Shown here: positions 8,488-19,000 of the stretch, piece by piece | Layout: every line of letters begins with the position of its first letter | How positions within the stretch are numbered: the first letter of the stretch is position 1 | Assembly (NCBI GenBank): GCA_945878375.1 | Contig: CAMDWG010000006.1 | Span: forward strand, 124,001 to 188,000 | Source of the DNA: Roseomonas mucosa | Lineage (GTDB): Bacteria; Pseudomonadota; Alphaproteobacteria; Acetobacterales; Acetobacteraceae | Reading direction: 5' to 3' | Length of the DNA: 64,000 nt | Notes under the pieces: model-generated | Seen by the model: the letters and a program-made list of their open reading frames with translations, nothing else | What the model was told of the DNA's origin: nothing | Databases searched by the model: none | Program-made: the position numbers and the translations under genes

Positions 8488-8510
8488 GGCCCGAGGCACA
8501 GCCTCGGGCC
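8488..8510 (-). terminator. Intercistronic hairpin between the two permease genes
   Basis: GGCCCGAGGC and its perfect inverse GCCTCGGGCC (10 bp) flank a three-base loop. There is no run of T after it, so it is more likely an RNA-stability or attenuation structure than a full terminator. It lies in the 173-base gap between the DppB-like and DppC-like genes. Confidence 0.5.
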
Positions 8511-8638
8511 GGGAGCGCAAGGCGCGACCGCGCCCAGACCGACACTCGGCATCGGCGCTGCCCGACGCGGCGCGCAAGCCAAGCCGCGGAGCGGCGCCGG
8601 CGCTTGAGGTCAACGATGCAGCGGCTGAGGGTCGCCAT

Positions 8639-9586
8639 TCAGGCGGCCCTCAGACGCGGGTTGATCAGCATGTAAAGCATATCAGCCACAAGGCTCAGCA
8701 CCACGAAGATCAGCGCCGTGGCCAGCACCACGCCCTGCACCACCGGATAGTCGCGGTTGAAGACGGCATCGACCACCAGCTTGCCGAAGCCGGGGATGGT
8801 GAAGATCTGCTCGGTCAGCACCGCCCCGGCCAGCAGCCGCCCGAATTCGATGGTGCCGAGCGTGACGACGGGAATCAGCGCGTTGCGAAGCGCGTGTTTC
8901 CAGACCACCACCTTTTCCGTCAGCCCCTTCGCGCGCGCGGTGCGGACATAGTCCTGCGACAGCGCCGTGAGCATCGCGGCCCGGGTGTGGCGCATCAGCA
9001 CGCTGGCGACACCCGTGCCCAGCACGAAGGCCGGCATGATGGTGGTGGCGAGGCTCTGCACCGGATCCTCCCACAGCGGCACATATCCGGATGGTGGCAG
9101 CCAGCCGAGCTGCACGCTGAACAGCAGGATCATCATGATCCCGAGCCAGAAATTCGGCGTCGAGATCCCGAACAGCGCGATGCCGTTCGCCGCCCAATCC
9201 ACCGGAGTGTCGCGCCGCGTGGCCGAGAGGATGCCCAGCGGCACGCCGATCACGATGCCGATGACGAAAGCCATGGTGGCCAGCTGCGCGGTGACGGGCA
9301 GCTTCTGCAGGATCAGGTCGCTGACCGGCATGCGGATGCGCCAGGAGAAGCCGAAATCCCCCTGCACCACATTGCCCATCCAATGCAGGTATTGTTCCCA
9401 GACCGGCCGGTCGAGCCGGAGTTCGGCACGGATCTGCGCGAGCACCACGGGATCGCCGCGTTCCTCGCCCGCCAGGATGATGGCCGGGTCGCCGGGCATC
9501 AATTGCTGCAGCCCGAAGATCATGAAGGACAGGATCAGCAGCGTGGGCACAACCTGCCCCAAGCGCCGCAGCAGCCAGCCTGCCAT
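8639..9586 (-). CDS. Peptide/nickel-type ABC transporter permease (DppB/OppB family)
   Basis: This 315-residue inner-membrane permease is the first channel subunit. The N-terminus GWLLRRLGQVVPTLLILSF and the following LMPGDPA are characteristic of DppB. A periplasmic loop holds LRLDRPVWEQYLHW and GDFGFSW. The coupling EAA loop reads DYVRTARAKGLTEKVVVWKHALRNALIP, split here only by residue choice, and TEQIFTIPGFGKL is the usual C-terminal signature. It has six membrane helices. It lies downstream of the binding protein gene after two hairpins, which would lower its expression relative to the binding protein, as is common in such operons. Confidence 0.92.
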   Translation of the reverse strand: MAGWLLRRLGQVVPTLLILSFMIFGLQQLMPGDPAIILAGEERGDPVVLAQIRAELRLDRPVWEQYLHWMGNVVQGDFGFSWRIRMPVSDLILQKLPVTAQLATMAFVIGIVIGVPLGILSATRRDTPVDWAANGIALFGISTPNFWLGIMMILLFSVQLGWLPPSGYVPLWEDPVQSLATTIMPAFVLGTGVASVLMRHTRAAMLTALSQDYVRTARAKGLTEKVVVWKHALRNALIPVVTLGTIEFGRLLAGAVLTEQIFTIPGFGKLVVDAVFNRDYPVVQGVVLATALIFVVLSLVADMLYMLINPRLRAA

Positions 9587-9617
9587 CCCGATCCTGTCCT
9601 TTCACGCTTGCCCTGCC

Positions 9618-9640
9618 GATCCGCCCACCGCGGGCGGATC
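9618..9640 (-). terminator. Second hairpin between binding protein and permease genes
   Basis: GATCCGCCC and GGGCGGATC form a 9-bp perfect stem with a five-base loop. It follows the stronger hairpin at 9658-9692 on the transcribed strand. Probable attenuation or 3' protection signal. Confidence 0.45.
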
Positions 9641-9658
9641 AGCCTTTCCGCCAAAGTC

Positions 9659-9692
9659 CCGCGCGTGATCCACTATGGCGGATCACGCGCGG
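9659..9692 (-). terminator. Strong hairpin just after the binding protein gene
   Basis: CCGCGCGTGATCC (9659-9671) pairs perfectly with GGATCACGCGCGG on the other side (9680-9692), giving a 13-bp stem and an eight-base loop. It starts six bases after the stop of the solute-binding protein gene. No T-run follows. The usual role at this spot is to protect the upstream message from decay so that more binding protein than permease is made. Confidence 0.6.
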
Positions 9693-9697
9693 ATCGC

Positions 9698-11206
9698 TCA
9701 GTTCAGGCGCATGTCCTGCAGGCGGATCATGCCATCGGCGATGGGGCGGTAGCCCGCAAGACGCGTCGAGTGGATCATGATGTTCTTCCGGTGCCACACG
9801 AACAGCCGCCCGGCATCCTGCGCCAGCGCGATCTCCATCGCCTGGCGGTACAGGTCGCGCCGCTTGGCCACATCGCCTTCGGTCCGCGCCGCGTCCAGCA
9901 GGCGATCAACCTCGGGGTTCGAGTACTTGCCGTCATTCTGGCCGCCGCGCGTGTGCATGAAGGAATGGATGTTGCCGTCCGGATCGGTGCGGCCCGACCA
10001 GCCCACCAGATACAGTTGGAAGTCGCCGCGCTGCGCCGCCTGGAGGGAGGAGGCGAATTCCATCGCGCGCAGGCTGAGGTCGAAGCCGGCTTCGCGCGCC
10101 ATGGACTGCACGACCTCTCCCACCTGACGGAGGTCGGGGTTGTTCGGCACCGTCAGTTCCAGCTGCAACGGCGCGGTGACGCCGGCTTCGCGCAGCAGGG
10201 CGCGGGCGCGGTTCACGTCGCGCGCGGGGGGGGCGAAGTTCGGCAGGTGGAAGGCGCTGGCCGGCGGGACCGGCTGGCGGGTGGGGGTGAACATCCCCTC
10301 ATAGACCACCTGGTTGATCGCGGCGCGGTCGATGGACAGTTCGAAGGCCCGGCGAACGCGGGCGTCGCGCAGGGGCTCCGAACGCGGGCCGTTGTTCACG
10401 TTGAACTGGATGGACTGCCAGCCGAGTTCCTCCACCGCCACGCCGCGCAGATTGCGGTTGCGCTGGATGGCGCGCATGTCGTCCGGCTCCATCCGCTCGC
10501 CGAATTCCACCGCGCCGGATTGCAGGTTCGCGAGACGCACCGTGTTGTCCGGGATCGGGATGTAGGTCACGCGGTTGAAGTGGATGCGGCCGGCATCCCA
10601 GTATTCCGGGAAGCGTTCCAGCACGATCCGCTCCTGCGCCACGCGTTCCACGAAGCGCATCGGGCCGGCGCAGACCGGGCGGTTGCCGAAGTTGCGGCCA
10701 GCGGCTTCCGCCGCGCGGGGGCTCACGATCATGCCTGCCCGGTCGGTCAGCGTCGCGATGAAGGCCGCATTCGGCCGCGCGAGCCGGATACGGATGGTCT
10801 GCGGATCCACCACCTCGATGGCGTTGATGGCGCCCATCTCACCCCGGCGGAAGCTGCCCTGCATCGTCAGGTGGCGGTTGAGCGAATAGACGACGCTTTC
10901 GGCCGTCATCATCTCATTGTCGTGGAAGCGCACGCCCTGGCGCAGCGTGATGATCAGCGTCGTCGGGTCTTCCCAGCGGAAGCCGGTGGCCAGCTGCGGC
11001 ACCGGTTCCAGCCGTTCATTGATGTCGAACAGCTTGTCGCAGAAGCCCATATAGACGATGCGGCCGACATAGGTGCGCGACAGGGTCGGGTCGAGGATGT
11101 CGGGGTCCTCGCGCAGCGCGATGCGGAGGTTCTGCGCCTCCGCGGCCGGGGTGAAGCCGAAGGCCGCGATGGCGAGGCATCCGGCGGCGAGCGTCTTGCG
11201 GATCAT
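9698..11206 (-). CDS. Family 5 ABC transporter substrate-binding protein (Dpp/Opp type)
   Basis: This 502-residue periplasmic binding protein has a clear Sec signal peptide (MIRKTLAAGCLAIAAFGF, cleaved after AEAQ). It has the SBP_bac_5 layout: an early LRIALREDPDILDPTLS, then TTLIITLRQGVRFHDNEMMTAESVVYS, an RRAFELSIDRAAINQVVYEG motif and GWSGRTDPDGNIHSFMH near residue 410. The ATG overlaps the stop of the upstream ATPase gene as ATGA. Ligands of this family include di- and oligopeptides, nickel, glutathione and plant-derived compounds. The DUF1028 gene in the operon does not settle which. Confidence 0.92.
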   Translation of the reverse strand: MIRKTLAAGCLAIAAFGFTPAAEAQNLRIALREDPDILDPTLSRTYVGRIVYMGFCDKLFDINERLEPVPQLATGFRWEDPTTLIITLRQGVRFHDNEMMTAESVVYSLNRHLTMQGSFRRGEMGAINAIEVVDPQTIRIRLARPNAAFIATLTDRAGMIVSPRAAEAAGRNFGNRPVCAGPMRFVERVAQERIVLERFPEYWDAGRIHFNRVTYIPIPDNTVRLANLQSGAVEFGERMEPDDMRAIQRNRNLRGVAVEELGWQSIQFNVNNGPRSEPLRDARVRRAFELSIDRAAINQVVYEGMFTPTRQPVPPASAFHLPNFAPPARDVNRARALLREAGVTAPLQLELTVPNNPDLRQVGEVVQSMAREAGFDLSLRAMEFASSLQAAQRGDFQLYLVGWSGRTDPDGNIHSFMHTRGGQNDGKYSNPEVDRLLDAARTEGDVAKRRDLYRQAMEIALAQDAGRLFVWHRKNIMIHSTRLAGYRPIADGMIRLQDMRLN

Positions 11207-12254
11207 GCTGTGGCTCCCTGGTTGGTTCTGTGGTCGGTGAAGAAGGATTGCAGCCGCTTCAGCCGCGCCCCGCCCGCATCGCGTTCGGATGGCGGAGTGG
11301 CGGGCGGCAGGCGGTCCTGCAAATGACAGGCGGCGAGATGGGCGGCCCCTTCCAACTCCGGCATCCGCTCGGCGCAGAGCGGCTCTGCGAAGGGGCAGCG
11401 GGTGCGGAAGCGGCAGCCGGAGGGCGGGTTGATCGGGCTCGGCACATCGCCGTCCAGGGCGACGGGCTTGGCCCCCCCCTGCCCCGGCACGGCGGCGAGC
11501 AGCGCGCGCGTATAGGGATGGCGCGGGGCGCGGAACACCTGCTCCGCCGGGCCCAATTCCACGATGCGGCCGAGATACATCACCGCCACGCGATCGGCGA
11601 TGTGGCGCACCACGCCAAGGTCGTGGCTGATCAGCACGAAGGTCAGCCGGAATTCCGCGATCAGGTCCTGCAGCAGGTTGATCACCTGCGCCTGCACCGA
11701 GACATCCAGCGCGCTGACCGGCTCATCCCCGATGATCAGTCGCGGCTGGGACGCCAGCGCGCGGGCGATGGCGATACGCTGCCGCTGCCCGCCGCTGAAT
11801 TCATGGGGCCAGCGCCGCGCAAGCTCCGGCCGCAACCCGACGCGGGCAATCAGCTCCGCCACCCGGTCGCGTTCCTGCGCCCTTGGCACGATGCCGTGCA
11901 GGCGCAGCGGTTCCGCCACCGCTTCCTCCACCGTCATGCGCGGATCGAGGCTGCCGAAGGGGTCCTGGAAGATCAGCTGCATGTCGCGCCGGCGGCGCCG
12001 CAGCGCGGCGGGGTTCAGCGTCCGCAGATCCTCGCCCATGAAGCGGATGGCGCCGCGATCGGCCTCGATCAGGCGCAGCATGACGCGGCCGAGCGTGGAT
12101 TTGCCGCAGCCGCTTTCGCCGACCACCGCCAGCACCTCGCCTTCCGCGACGGATAGCGAGATGCCATCCACCGCGCGCACCGCGCCCTTCGCGCGGCCCA
12201 GCGCATCGCGCACGGGGAAGGCGCGGGCGACGTCGTCGAGTTCCAGGATCGCGC

Positions 12255-12258
<4 letters not shown>
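11203..12258 (-). CDS. Peptide-type ABC transporter ATPase (DppF/OppF family)
   Basis: This 351-residue cytoplasmic ATPase powers the importer. It shows the Walker A GESGCGKST, Q-loop FQDPFGSLDPRMT, signature FSGGQRQRIAIARAL, Walker B RLIIGDEP and H-loop LISHDLGVV. The C-terminal oligopeptide extension has the usual cysteine cluster (CRFRTRCPFAEPLC), which in some members binds an iron-sulfur cluster. Its start overlaps the stop of the DppD-like gene (ATGA at 12255-12258) and its own stop overlaps the binding-protein start, so the genes are translationally linked. Confidence 0.92.
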
Positions 12259-13237
<979 letters not shown>

Positions 13238-13241
<4 letters not shown>

Positions 13242-13948
13242 CGCGTCTCCTCGGCCTGGGCGGCGGCGATGGCGGCCTGGATCACGGCGCGATCGAAGAC
13301 GCCCGGGTGATCCCGCCCCGGCAGGAAGCGGCGGAAATGGCGCGTGTAGCCATGCCAGACGGCATGCAGCCGCCGCAGCTCCGCCAGCGGGTCCGGGTGG
13401 TCGTCCACACGCAGGTCGAGATCCGGATAGGGATCGGTGGAGCCGACCAGGATGGCCGCCGATTGCCGGCCGCGCTTGTCGCCGCCCGCAGCCTCCCCGG
13501 CTTCCATCGCGGCCATCAGGCGTTCCGCGAGCGTCAGGCCGGCGGCGGCGCGAAAGCCCTCGATGGTCGCGTCGAGCACCTGCGGCCCGACGAGCATGTT
13601 TCCCGCGACCGAGATATCCGCCATCGCCCGGTGGCCGCACCAATCGACGCAATCCGCGCCGCTATGCGCGGCGCTGCGCCCATCGGCGGACATCACATGA
13701 AGCTGCCGCGCCGCGCGGCCGGCATCAGCCGCGACCAGGGCCGCGAGCGCTTCCTCCGCCGTCTGACCCTCGCGGAGGCGCGCGAGCGCATCAGGGGCGA
13801 GGAAAGGATTGACCAAGGCCTGGGTGCAGGCGGCGCCCACGCCACCTTCGATGCGGGGGCAGAGTGCACCGGCGGCGAGGAAGCGGCTGGCGACGGCCGC
13901 GCCGATTTCTCCGGTGGCGGCGTCGCGGGCCAGGATGGACCAAGTCAT
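13238..13948 (-). CDS. DUF1028 (Ntn-hydrolase-like) protein
   Basis: This 236-residue protein of the DUF1028 family adopts an Ntn-hydrolase fold by family knowledge. Recognisable parts are MTWSILARDAATGEIGAAVASRF at the start (split here by domain), GGVGAACTQALVNP, the middle SVAGNMLVG and the later SAAILV with DLRVDDHPDPLAELRR. There is no signal peptide. It is the first gene of the Dpp-type operon and shares an ATGA overlap with the next gene. A hydrolase that processes the imported peptide or amide is a reasonable inference, but the family's reaction is not established. Confidence 0.88.
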
Positions 13949-14066
13949 GCCTGCATCAACCGCAACTCCGTCATCACGCGCAAGATACCTGCGCGCGATT
14001 TAACGGGCCGGACAGGTGGCTTGTGCCCAAGCCTTGTACCGCCCCTGCCCGCTTGCGCGGCAGCGG

Positions 14067-15056
14067 CTACAGCTTCACCCGCAGCGCATTGCCGATCTCG
14101 CCGACCACGCCGCGCCGGAAGGCGAGGACGCAGGCGATGAAGATCACGCCCTGGATCACCAGCACCCAGGCGCCGAATTCGGCCAGGTAGTTCTGCATGG
14201 TGATGATCACCGCCGCGCCCACCACCGGCCCGAAGACCGTGCCGAGGCCGCCGACGAGGCTCATCAGCACCACCTCACCGGACATGGACCAATGGACGTC
14301 GGTCAGGGTGGCGATGTTGAAGACCAGCGCCTTGGTCCCGCCCGCGATGCCGGCCAGCGTCGCCGACAGCACGAAGGCCATCAGCTTGTAGTCATCCGTG
14401 CGGTAGCCGAGCGAGGTGGCGCGCGGTTCATTGTCGCGGATCGCCTTCATCACCTGGCCGAAGGGGGAATGGACGATGCGGTGGATCAGCAGGAAGCCCG
14501 CCAGGAAGACGAAGGCGACCAGCCAGTACATCGTCATGTCGGAGGTCAGGTCGAAGATACCGAACAAGGTGCCGCGCGGGATGGCCTGGATCCCGTCCTC
14601 ACCGCCCGTGAACGGCGCCTGGAGGGCGAAGAAGTAGACCATCTGCGCCAGCGCCAGGGTGATCATGGCGAAGTAGATACCGGCGCGACGGATGGCGAGC
14701 CAGCCGAAGGGCAGGCCGAGCAAGGCGCCCATAGCGCCGCCCATCAGGATCGCCAGTTCCGGCGGCACGCCCCAAGCCTTGGACGCATAGCCGGTGATGT
14801 AGGCGCCCATGCCGAAATAGGCGGCATGGCCGAAGCTCAGCAGGCCGACATAGCCGATCAGCAGATTGAAGGCGCAGGCGAACAGCGCGAAGCACAGCAC
14901 CTTCATCAGGAAGACGGGGTAGAGGAAGAAGGGGCTCACCACGACGAAGGCGGTCAACACCAGGAAGGCGATGGATTGCGCCTTGGTGAAGCCCCAGAAG
15001 CCCGCAACTTCGTGATCGGAGCGGATGGCGCCGGAGGAGACGGATTCGCCGGCCAT
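14067..15056 (-). CDS. livM: Branched-chain amino-acid type ABC permease LivM
   Basis: This 329-residue inner-membrane permease of the LivM family is the second channel subunit of a HAAT importer. It has about nine hydrophobic helices. The signatures include LLIGYVGLLSFGHAAYFGMGAY (residues about 64-85), LPFGWLAIRRAGIYFAMITLA and SLVGGLGTVFGPVVGA. It is last in the operon, three bases after livH. Substrates of this class include leucine, isoleucine and valine but also amides, urea and aromatic acids. Confidence 0.92.
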   Translation of the reverse strand: MAGESVSSGAIRSDHEVAGFWGFTKAQSIAFLVLTAFVVVSPFFLYPVFLMKVLCFALFACAFNLLIGYVGLLSFGHAAYFGMGAYITGYASKAWGVPPELAILMGGAMGALLGLPFGWLAIRRAGIYFAMITLALAQMVYFFALQAPFTGGEDGIQAIPRGTLFGIFDLTSDMTMYWLVAFVFLAGFLLIHRIVHSPFGQVMKAIRDNEPRATSLGYRTDDYKLMAFVLSATLAGIAGGTKALVFNIATLTDVHWSMSGEVVLMSLVGGLGTVFGPVVGAAVIITMQNYLAEFGAWVLVIQGVIFIACVLAFRRGVVGEIGNALRVKL

Positions 15057-15059
15057 GGT

Positions 15060-15944
15060 TCAGGCCCTCCCGAACAGGCCGGCGGGGCGTGCCAGCAGGA
15101 CGATGACCATGATCACGAAGACGACAGTCTGCGAGAAAGGCGGGTAGAGCACGTCGGTGATGCCCTGCACGAAGCCCAGCAGGAAGCCGGTGACGATCGC
15201 GCCCATGATCGACCCCATGCCCCCGATCACGACCACGGCGAAGACGGTGATGATGAAGTTGGCGCCCATGGCCGGATGCACGGAATAGATCGGCGCCGCC
15301 AGCACGCCCGCGAAGGCCGCCAGCGCCACGCCAGCGGCATAGGTCAGCGTCATCATCAGCGGCACGTTGATGCCGAAGGCCTGCACCAGCTGCGGGCGTT
15401 CCGTCGCGGCGCGCAGGTAGCTGCCGATCTTCGTCTTCTCGATCACCAGCCAGGTCGCCAGGCACATCGCGGTCGCGGCGATCAGCACCCAGACGCGGTA
15501 GCCCGGCAGGAAGAAGTCGCCCAGTTCGAGGTCCAGCGCCCGGAACTCCGGCGGCGGCGCGTAGCGCTGGCCGGATGAGCCGAAGTTGTTGCGGAACAGC
15601 CCTTCGATCACCAGCGCGCAGCCGAAGGTCAGCAACAGCCCGTACAGATGGTCCACCCGGTAGAGCCGGGCGATCATCAACCGTTCCATCGCGACCCCTA
15701 TGGCGCCCACGATCAGCGGCGCCAGCACCAGCGCGGCCCAGTAGCCGACGCCCGCAAAGGTCAGCAGCATCCACGCCGCGAAGGCGCCCATCATGAACTG
15801 CGCGCCATGCGCGAAATTGATCACGTTCAGCATGCCGAAAATGACGGCAAGGCCGAGCGAGAGCAGCGCGTAGAACGAGCCGTTGATCACGCCGAGGATG
15901 ACCTGCGGCATCGCCAGCTGGAGTTCGAAAAGCAAGTCTTCCAT
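15060..15944 (-). CDS. livH: Branched-chain amino-acid type ABC permease LivH
   Basis: This 294-residue permease is the first channel subunit. It begins with QVILGVINGSFYALLSLGLAV and MLNVINFAHGAQFMMGAF, which are classic LivH signatures, and later has VFAVVVIGGMGSIMGAIVTGFLLG. It has about eight membrane helices. It lies 62 bases downstream of the binding-protein gene and three bases before livM. Confidence 0.92.
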   Translation of the reverse strand: MEDLLFELQLAMPQVILGVINGSFYALLSLGLAVIFGMLNVINFAHGAQFMMGAFAAWMLLTFAGVGYWAALVLAPLIVGAIGVAMERLMIARLYRVDHLYGLLLTFGCALVIEGLFRNNFGSSGQRYAPPPEFRALDLELGDFFLPGYRVWVLIAATAMCLATWLVIEKTKIGSYLRAATERPQLVQAFGINVPLMMTLTYAAGVALAAFAGVLAAPIYSVHPAMGANFIITVFAVVVIGGMGSIMGAIVTGFLLGFVQGITDVLYPPFSQTVVFVIMVIVLLARPAGLFGRA

Positions 15945-16006
15945 GACGCCTCTGAGCGTGGTCGGGGTGGGGGCGGCGCCATCCGCCGCCCCCGGTCAGG
16001 CCAGGA

Positions 16007-17248
16007 TCAGGAGCGCACCAGCGCGCAGCCGCCCTGGTTCAGGGGACGGAACGCCTCATTGGCCGGGATGGTGGAGACCAGCTTGTAGTAGTCCCACGCC
16101 CCGCGGCTTTCGGCCGGCGTCTTCACCTCGAACAGATAGGCCGGATGGATCTTGCGGCCATCGGGGCGGATCGTGCCTTCGCCGAAGGCGTCGTCGCTGG
16201 TCGGCATCGCCTTCATGCGGTTCACCGCATCGGCGCCGGACGCCTTGGCAGCGGCCACGCCCATGTCGCCCACCGCCTTCAGGTAGTGCAGGATGCCGGA
16301 ATAGCAGCCGGCCTGCACCATGGACGGGCGCAGGTTGCCCGGCATCGCGCCCAGGCGCTGCGTGAAGGCGCGGGTGCGGTCGTTCAGGTCCCAGTAGAAG
16401 GTCTCGGTCAGCACCAGGCCCTGCGCCACTTCGAGGCCGAGCGAGTGGACATCCGTCACGAAGACCAGCAGGCCCGCGATCTTGGTGCCGCCGCGGGTGA
16501 TGCGGAACTCCGCCGCCTGCTTGATGGAGTTGATCGTGTCGCCGCCGGCATTCGCCAGGCCGATGACATTGGCGCGCGACCGCTGCCCCTGCTGGAGGAA
16601 GGAGGAGAAGTCGGTCGTGCCCGGGAAGGGGGTGCGCACGCTGCCCAGCACGCGGCCGCCGGCGGCGTTGACGAAGGCGGTCGTGTCACGCTCCAGCGCA
16701 TGGCCGAAGGCGTAGTCGGCGGTGATGAAGAACCAGCTCCGGCCACCCGCCGCCACCATCGCGCCACCCGTGCCCTTGGCCAGGTTGTAGGTGTCGTAGG
16801 TCCAATGGATCGTGTTGGGCGAGCAGGCCGCGCCCGTCAGGTCCGACGTCGCGGCGCCAGAGTTGATGAAGACCTTGTTCCGCTCACGCACCAGCGTGCT
16901 GACCGCCAGCGCGACCGAGGAGGTCGGCACGTCCACGACCACGTCGATGCCGTCGCGGTCGATCCACTGGCGCACGACGGTGGAACCGACATCGGGGCGG
17001 TTCTGGTGGTCGGCCTGCACGACCTCGACATTGATGCCGCGCTGCGCAATGCCGCTTTCCTGGATCGCCAGCCGCACCGCCTGGGTGGAGCCGGGACCGG
17101 AGATGTCGCGATAGAGGCCGGACTGGTCGTTCAGCACACCGATGCGGATGGTGTTCGCGGCCTGTGCGCGGGCGCTGCGCCAGGGCAGGCCACCAAGGGC
17201 GACAGCACCGGCAGCGCCGGTCAGAAGCGTACGGCGTTCGATCGTCAT
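16007..17248 (-). CDS. Branched-chain amino-acid type ABC substrate-binding protein
   Basis: This periplasmic binding protein of about 413 residues belongs to the Peripla_BP_6 (LivK) class. The signal peptide MTIERRTLLTGAAGAVALGG has a twin-arginine motif (ERRTLL), suggesting Tat export. The mature part begins NTIRIGVLNDQSGLYRDISG, typical for the family. ATG 17248 is chosen because AGAGGA lies about eight bases before it. A start six codons earlier lacks a site. The many FAD-free motifs around DYAFGHALERDTTAF fit binding proteins for aromatic acids or amides as well as amino acids. Confidence 0.9.
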   Translation of the reverse strand: MTIERRTLLTGAAGAVALGGLPWRSARAQAANTIRIGVLNDQSGLYRDISGPGSTQAVRLAIQESGIAQRGINVEVVQADHQNRPDVGSTVVRQWIDRDGIDVVVDVPTSSVALAVSTLVRERNKVFINSGAATSDLTGAACSPNTIHWTYDTYNLAKGTGGAMVAAGGRSWFFITADYAFGHALERDTTAFVNAAGGRVLGSVRTPFPGTTDFSSFLQQGQRSRANVIGLANAGGDTINSIKQAAEFRITRGGTKIAGLLVFVTDVHSLGLEVAQGLVLTETFYWDLNDRTRAFTQRLGAMPGNLRPSMVQAGCYSGILHYLKAVGDMGVAAAKASGADAVNRMKAMPTSDDAFGEGTIRPDGRKIHPAYLFEVKTPAESRGAWDYYKLVSTIPANEAFRPLNQGGCALVRS

Positions 17249-17289
17249 ATTGGGCGTCCTCTCCATTGTTGGTGACGTTCCCCGGCCGA

Positions 17290-18033
17290 TCAGACGCCGA
17301 GGTAGGTGTGCAGCCGGTCCATGCTGGCGGCGAGGTCCTGGTTCGCCACCATGTCCACGATCCGGCCGTGTTCCATGACGTAGTGCCGGTCCGCGACCGT
17401 CTGGGCGAAGCGGAAATTCTGTTCGACCAGCAGCACCGTGAAGCCGCGCTGCTTGATGTTGCGGATCATCGCGCCGATCTGTTGCACGATGACCGGCGCC
17501 AGCCCTTCCGAGGGCTCGTCCAGCAGCAGAAGCCGCGCGCCGGTGCGAAGGATCCGCGCGATCGCGAGCATCTGCTGCTCCCCGCCCGAAAGCTTCGTCC
17601 CCTGGCTGCGCGCGCGTTCCTTCAGGTTCGGGAACAGCGTGTAGATCTCATCGAGGCTGAGCCCGCCCGGTGCGATCACCGGCGGCAGCATCAGGTTCTC
17701 CGTCACATCGAGGGAGGCGAAGATCCCGCGCTCCTCCGGGCAATAGGCAATGCCCGCGCGCGCGATCAGGTCGGGCCGCGCCGCGATCAGTTCCTTGCCC
17801 TCGAAGCGGATCGAGCCAGAACGGCGCCCCGTGAGACCCATGATGGCGCGCAGCGTGGACGTCTTGCCCGCGCCATTGCGGCCCAGCAGCGTGACGACCT
17901 CACCAGGCCGGATATCCAGCCCGACGCCGTGCAGGACATGGCTTTCGCCATACCAGGCCTCGAGGTCACGGAGTTCCAGCATCGGTGCGCCGGATGCGGC
18001 GGCGGGTGGCATGGCGGTCATGGCGTGGGACAT
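17290..18033 (-). CDS. livF: Branched-chain amino-acid type ABC ATPase LivF
   Basis: This ATPase of about 247 residues has Walker A GRNGAGKTS, signature LSGGEQQMLAIARIL and Walker B RLLLLDEPSEGLAP, followed by LLVEQNFRFAQ. The last motif marks LivF. The start is set at ATG 18033, two bases after the livG stop, with a GAGGGGG ten bases upstream. A TTG six bases earlier would overlap the stop. An N-terminal extension of about 20 residues (MSHAMTAMPPAAASG) precedes the ABC homology. Works with LivG as a heterodimer. Confidence 0.92.
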   Translation of the reverse strand: MSHAMTAMPPAAASGAPMLELRDLEAWYGESHVLHGVGLDIRPGEVVTLLGRNGAGKTSTLRAIMGLTGRRSGSIRFEGKELIAARPDLIARAGIAYCPEERGIFASLDVTENLMLPPVIAPGGLSLDEIYTLFPNLKERARSQGTKLSGGEQQMLAIARILRTGARLLLLDEPSEGLAPVIVQQIGAMIRNIKQRGFTVLLVEQNFRFAQTVADRHYVMEHGRIVDMVANQDLAASMDRLHTYLGV

Positions 18034-18035
18034 GG

Positions 18036-18821
18036 TCAATGCGCCCCCTCGAAGCCGGGATCGGTGCCGAGATAGGCGGCCTGGACCTCCGGATTGGCGC
18101 TGACCTCGGCATAGTCGCCTTCCGCCAGCACGCGGCCGCGCGTCAGCACGGTGATGCGGTCGCAGAGCCCGGCCACGACCTTCAGATTGTGTTCCACCAG
18201 CAGCACCGTGCGCCCTTGCGCCACGCGCTTCACCAGCGCGATGACGCGGTCCACATCCTCATGCGTCATGCCGGCCGTCGGCTCGTCCAGCAGCAGCATC
18301 ACGGGGTCGAGGGCAATGGTCGTCGCGATTTCCAGCGCCCGCTTGCGGCCATAGGGCAGCTCGCCCGCATTCACCCGCGCATATTCCGTGAGGCCCACAT
18401 CCTCCAGCAATTCGAAGGCGCGCGCATCGAAGGTCTTCAGCAGGGCTTCCGAGCGCCAGAAGTCGAAGCTGCCGCCGCGCGCGCGCTGCAGCGCAAGCCG
18501 CACATTCTCAAGCACGCTGAGATGGGGGAAGACCGCCGAGATCTGGAAGGACCGCACGAGCCCGAGCCGCGCCACTTCCGCCGGCTTCAGCCCGGTGATG
18601 TCGCGCCCGTCATAGCGGATCGCACCGCGCGTCGGCGGGAGGAACTTGGTGAGGAGGTTGAAGCAGGTCGTCTTGCCCGCGCCATTCGGGCCGATCAGCC
18701 CGTGGATCGTGCCGCGCCGGACCTGCAGCGCCACATCGGACACCGCGACGAAGCCGCGAAATTCCTTCGTCAGACCCTCGGTCTCGAGGATGATGCCATT
18801 ATGCCCGTTCGTGGATGCCAC
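18036..18821 (-). CDS. livG: Branched-chain amino-acid type ABC ATPase LivG
   Basis: This 261-residue ATPase is the first gene of the operon. Walker A is GPNGAGKTT, the signature region is LPYGRKRALEIATTIA (a LivG variant of LSYG), Walker B is VMLLLDEPTAGM and the H-loop is VEHNLKVV. I chose the GTG at 18821: GGGAGG lies nine bases before it and the homology begins a few residues later (GIILETEGLTKEF). An ATG at 18893 would add 24 basic residues without a ribosome site. The order livG-livF-binding protein-livH-livM is complete. Confidence 0.92.
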   Translation of the reverse strand: MASTNGHNGIILETEGLTKEFRGFVAVSDVALQVRRGTIHGLIGPNGAGKTTCFNLLTKFLPPTRGAIRYDGRDITGLKPAEVARLGLVRSFQISAVFPHLSVLENVRLALQRARGGSFDFWRSEALLKTFDARAFELLEDVGLTEYARVNAGELPYGRKRALEIATTIALDPVMLLLDEPTAGMTHEDVDRVIALVKRVAQGRTVLLVEHNLKVVAGLCDRITVLTRGRVLAEGDYAEVSANPEVQAAYLGTDPGFEGAH

Positions 18822-19000
18822 GCCCGGTTGCCTCCCGTCTTTCCCGGCTCGTCGCTGCTTCGGCTTGCCCCGACGCCAGCGCATGCCCGCCATGCCTTGA
18901 TCGCTTCATGTAGCTTCGGCCCGATGAATGCAAGTCCCGGCGGCCGTCCCGGCGGGGCTGCCGCGGAGGCCCCGGGTCCTGTGGCGACATTGCGGAACGG

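Noticed and set aside
8894-11326. An 810-codon open frame on the plus strand opposite the peptide transporter genes.
   Set aside because: Shadow of the dppB-like and binding-protein genes; composition is His/Arg/Gly-rich without domains.
18907-18934. A possible promoter for the liv operon (CTTGCA, then TACATG at 16 bases).
   Set aside because: Weak match at both boxes; not strong enough to list as a site.
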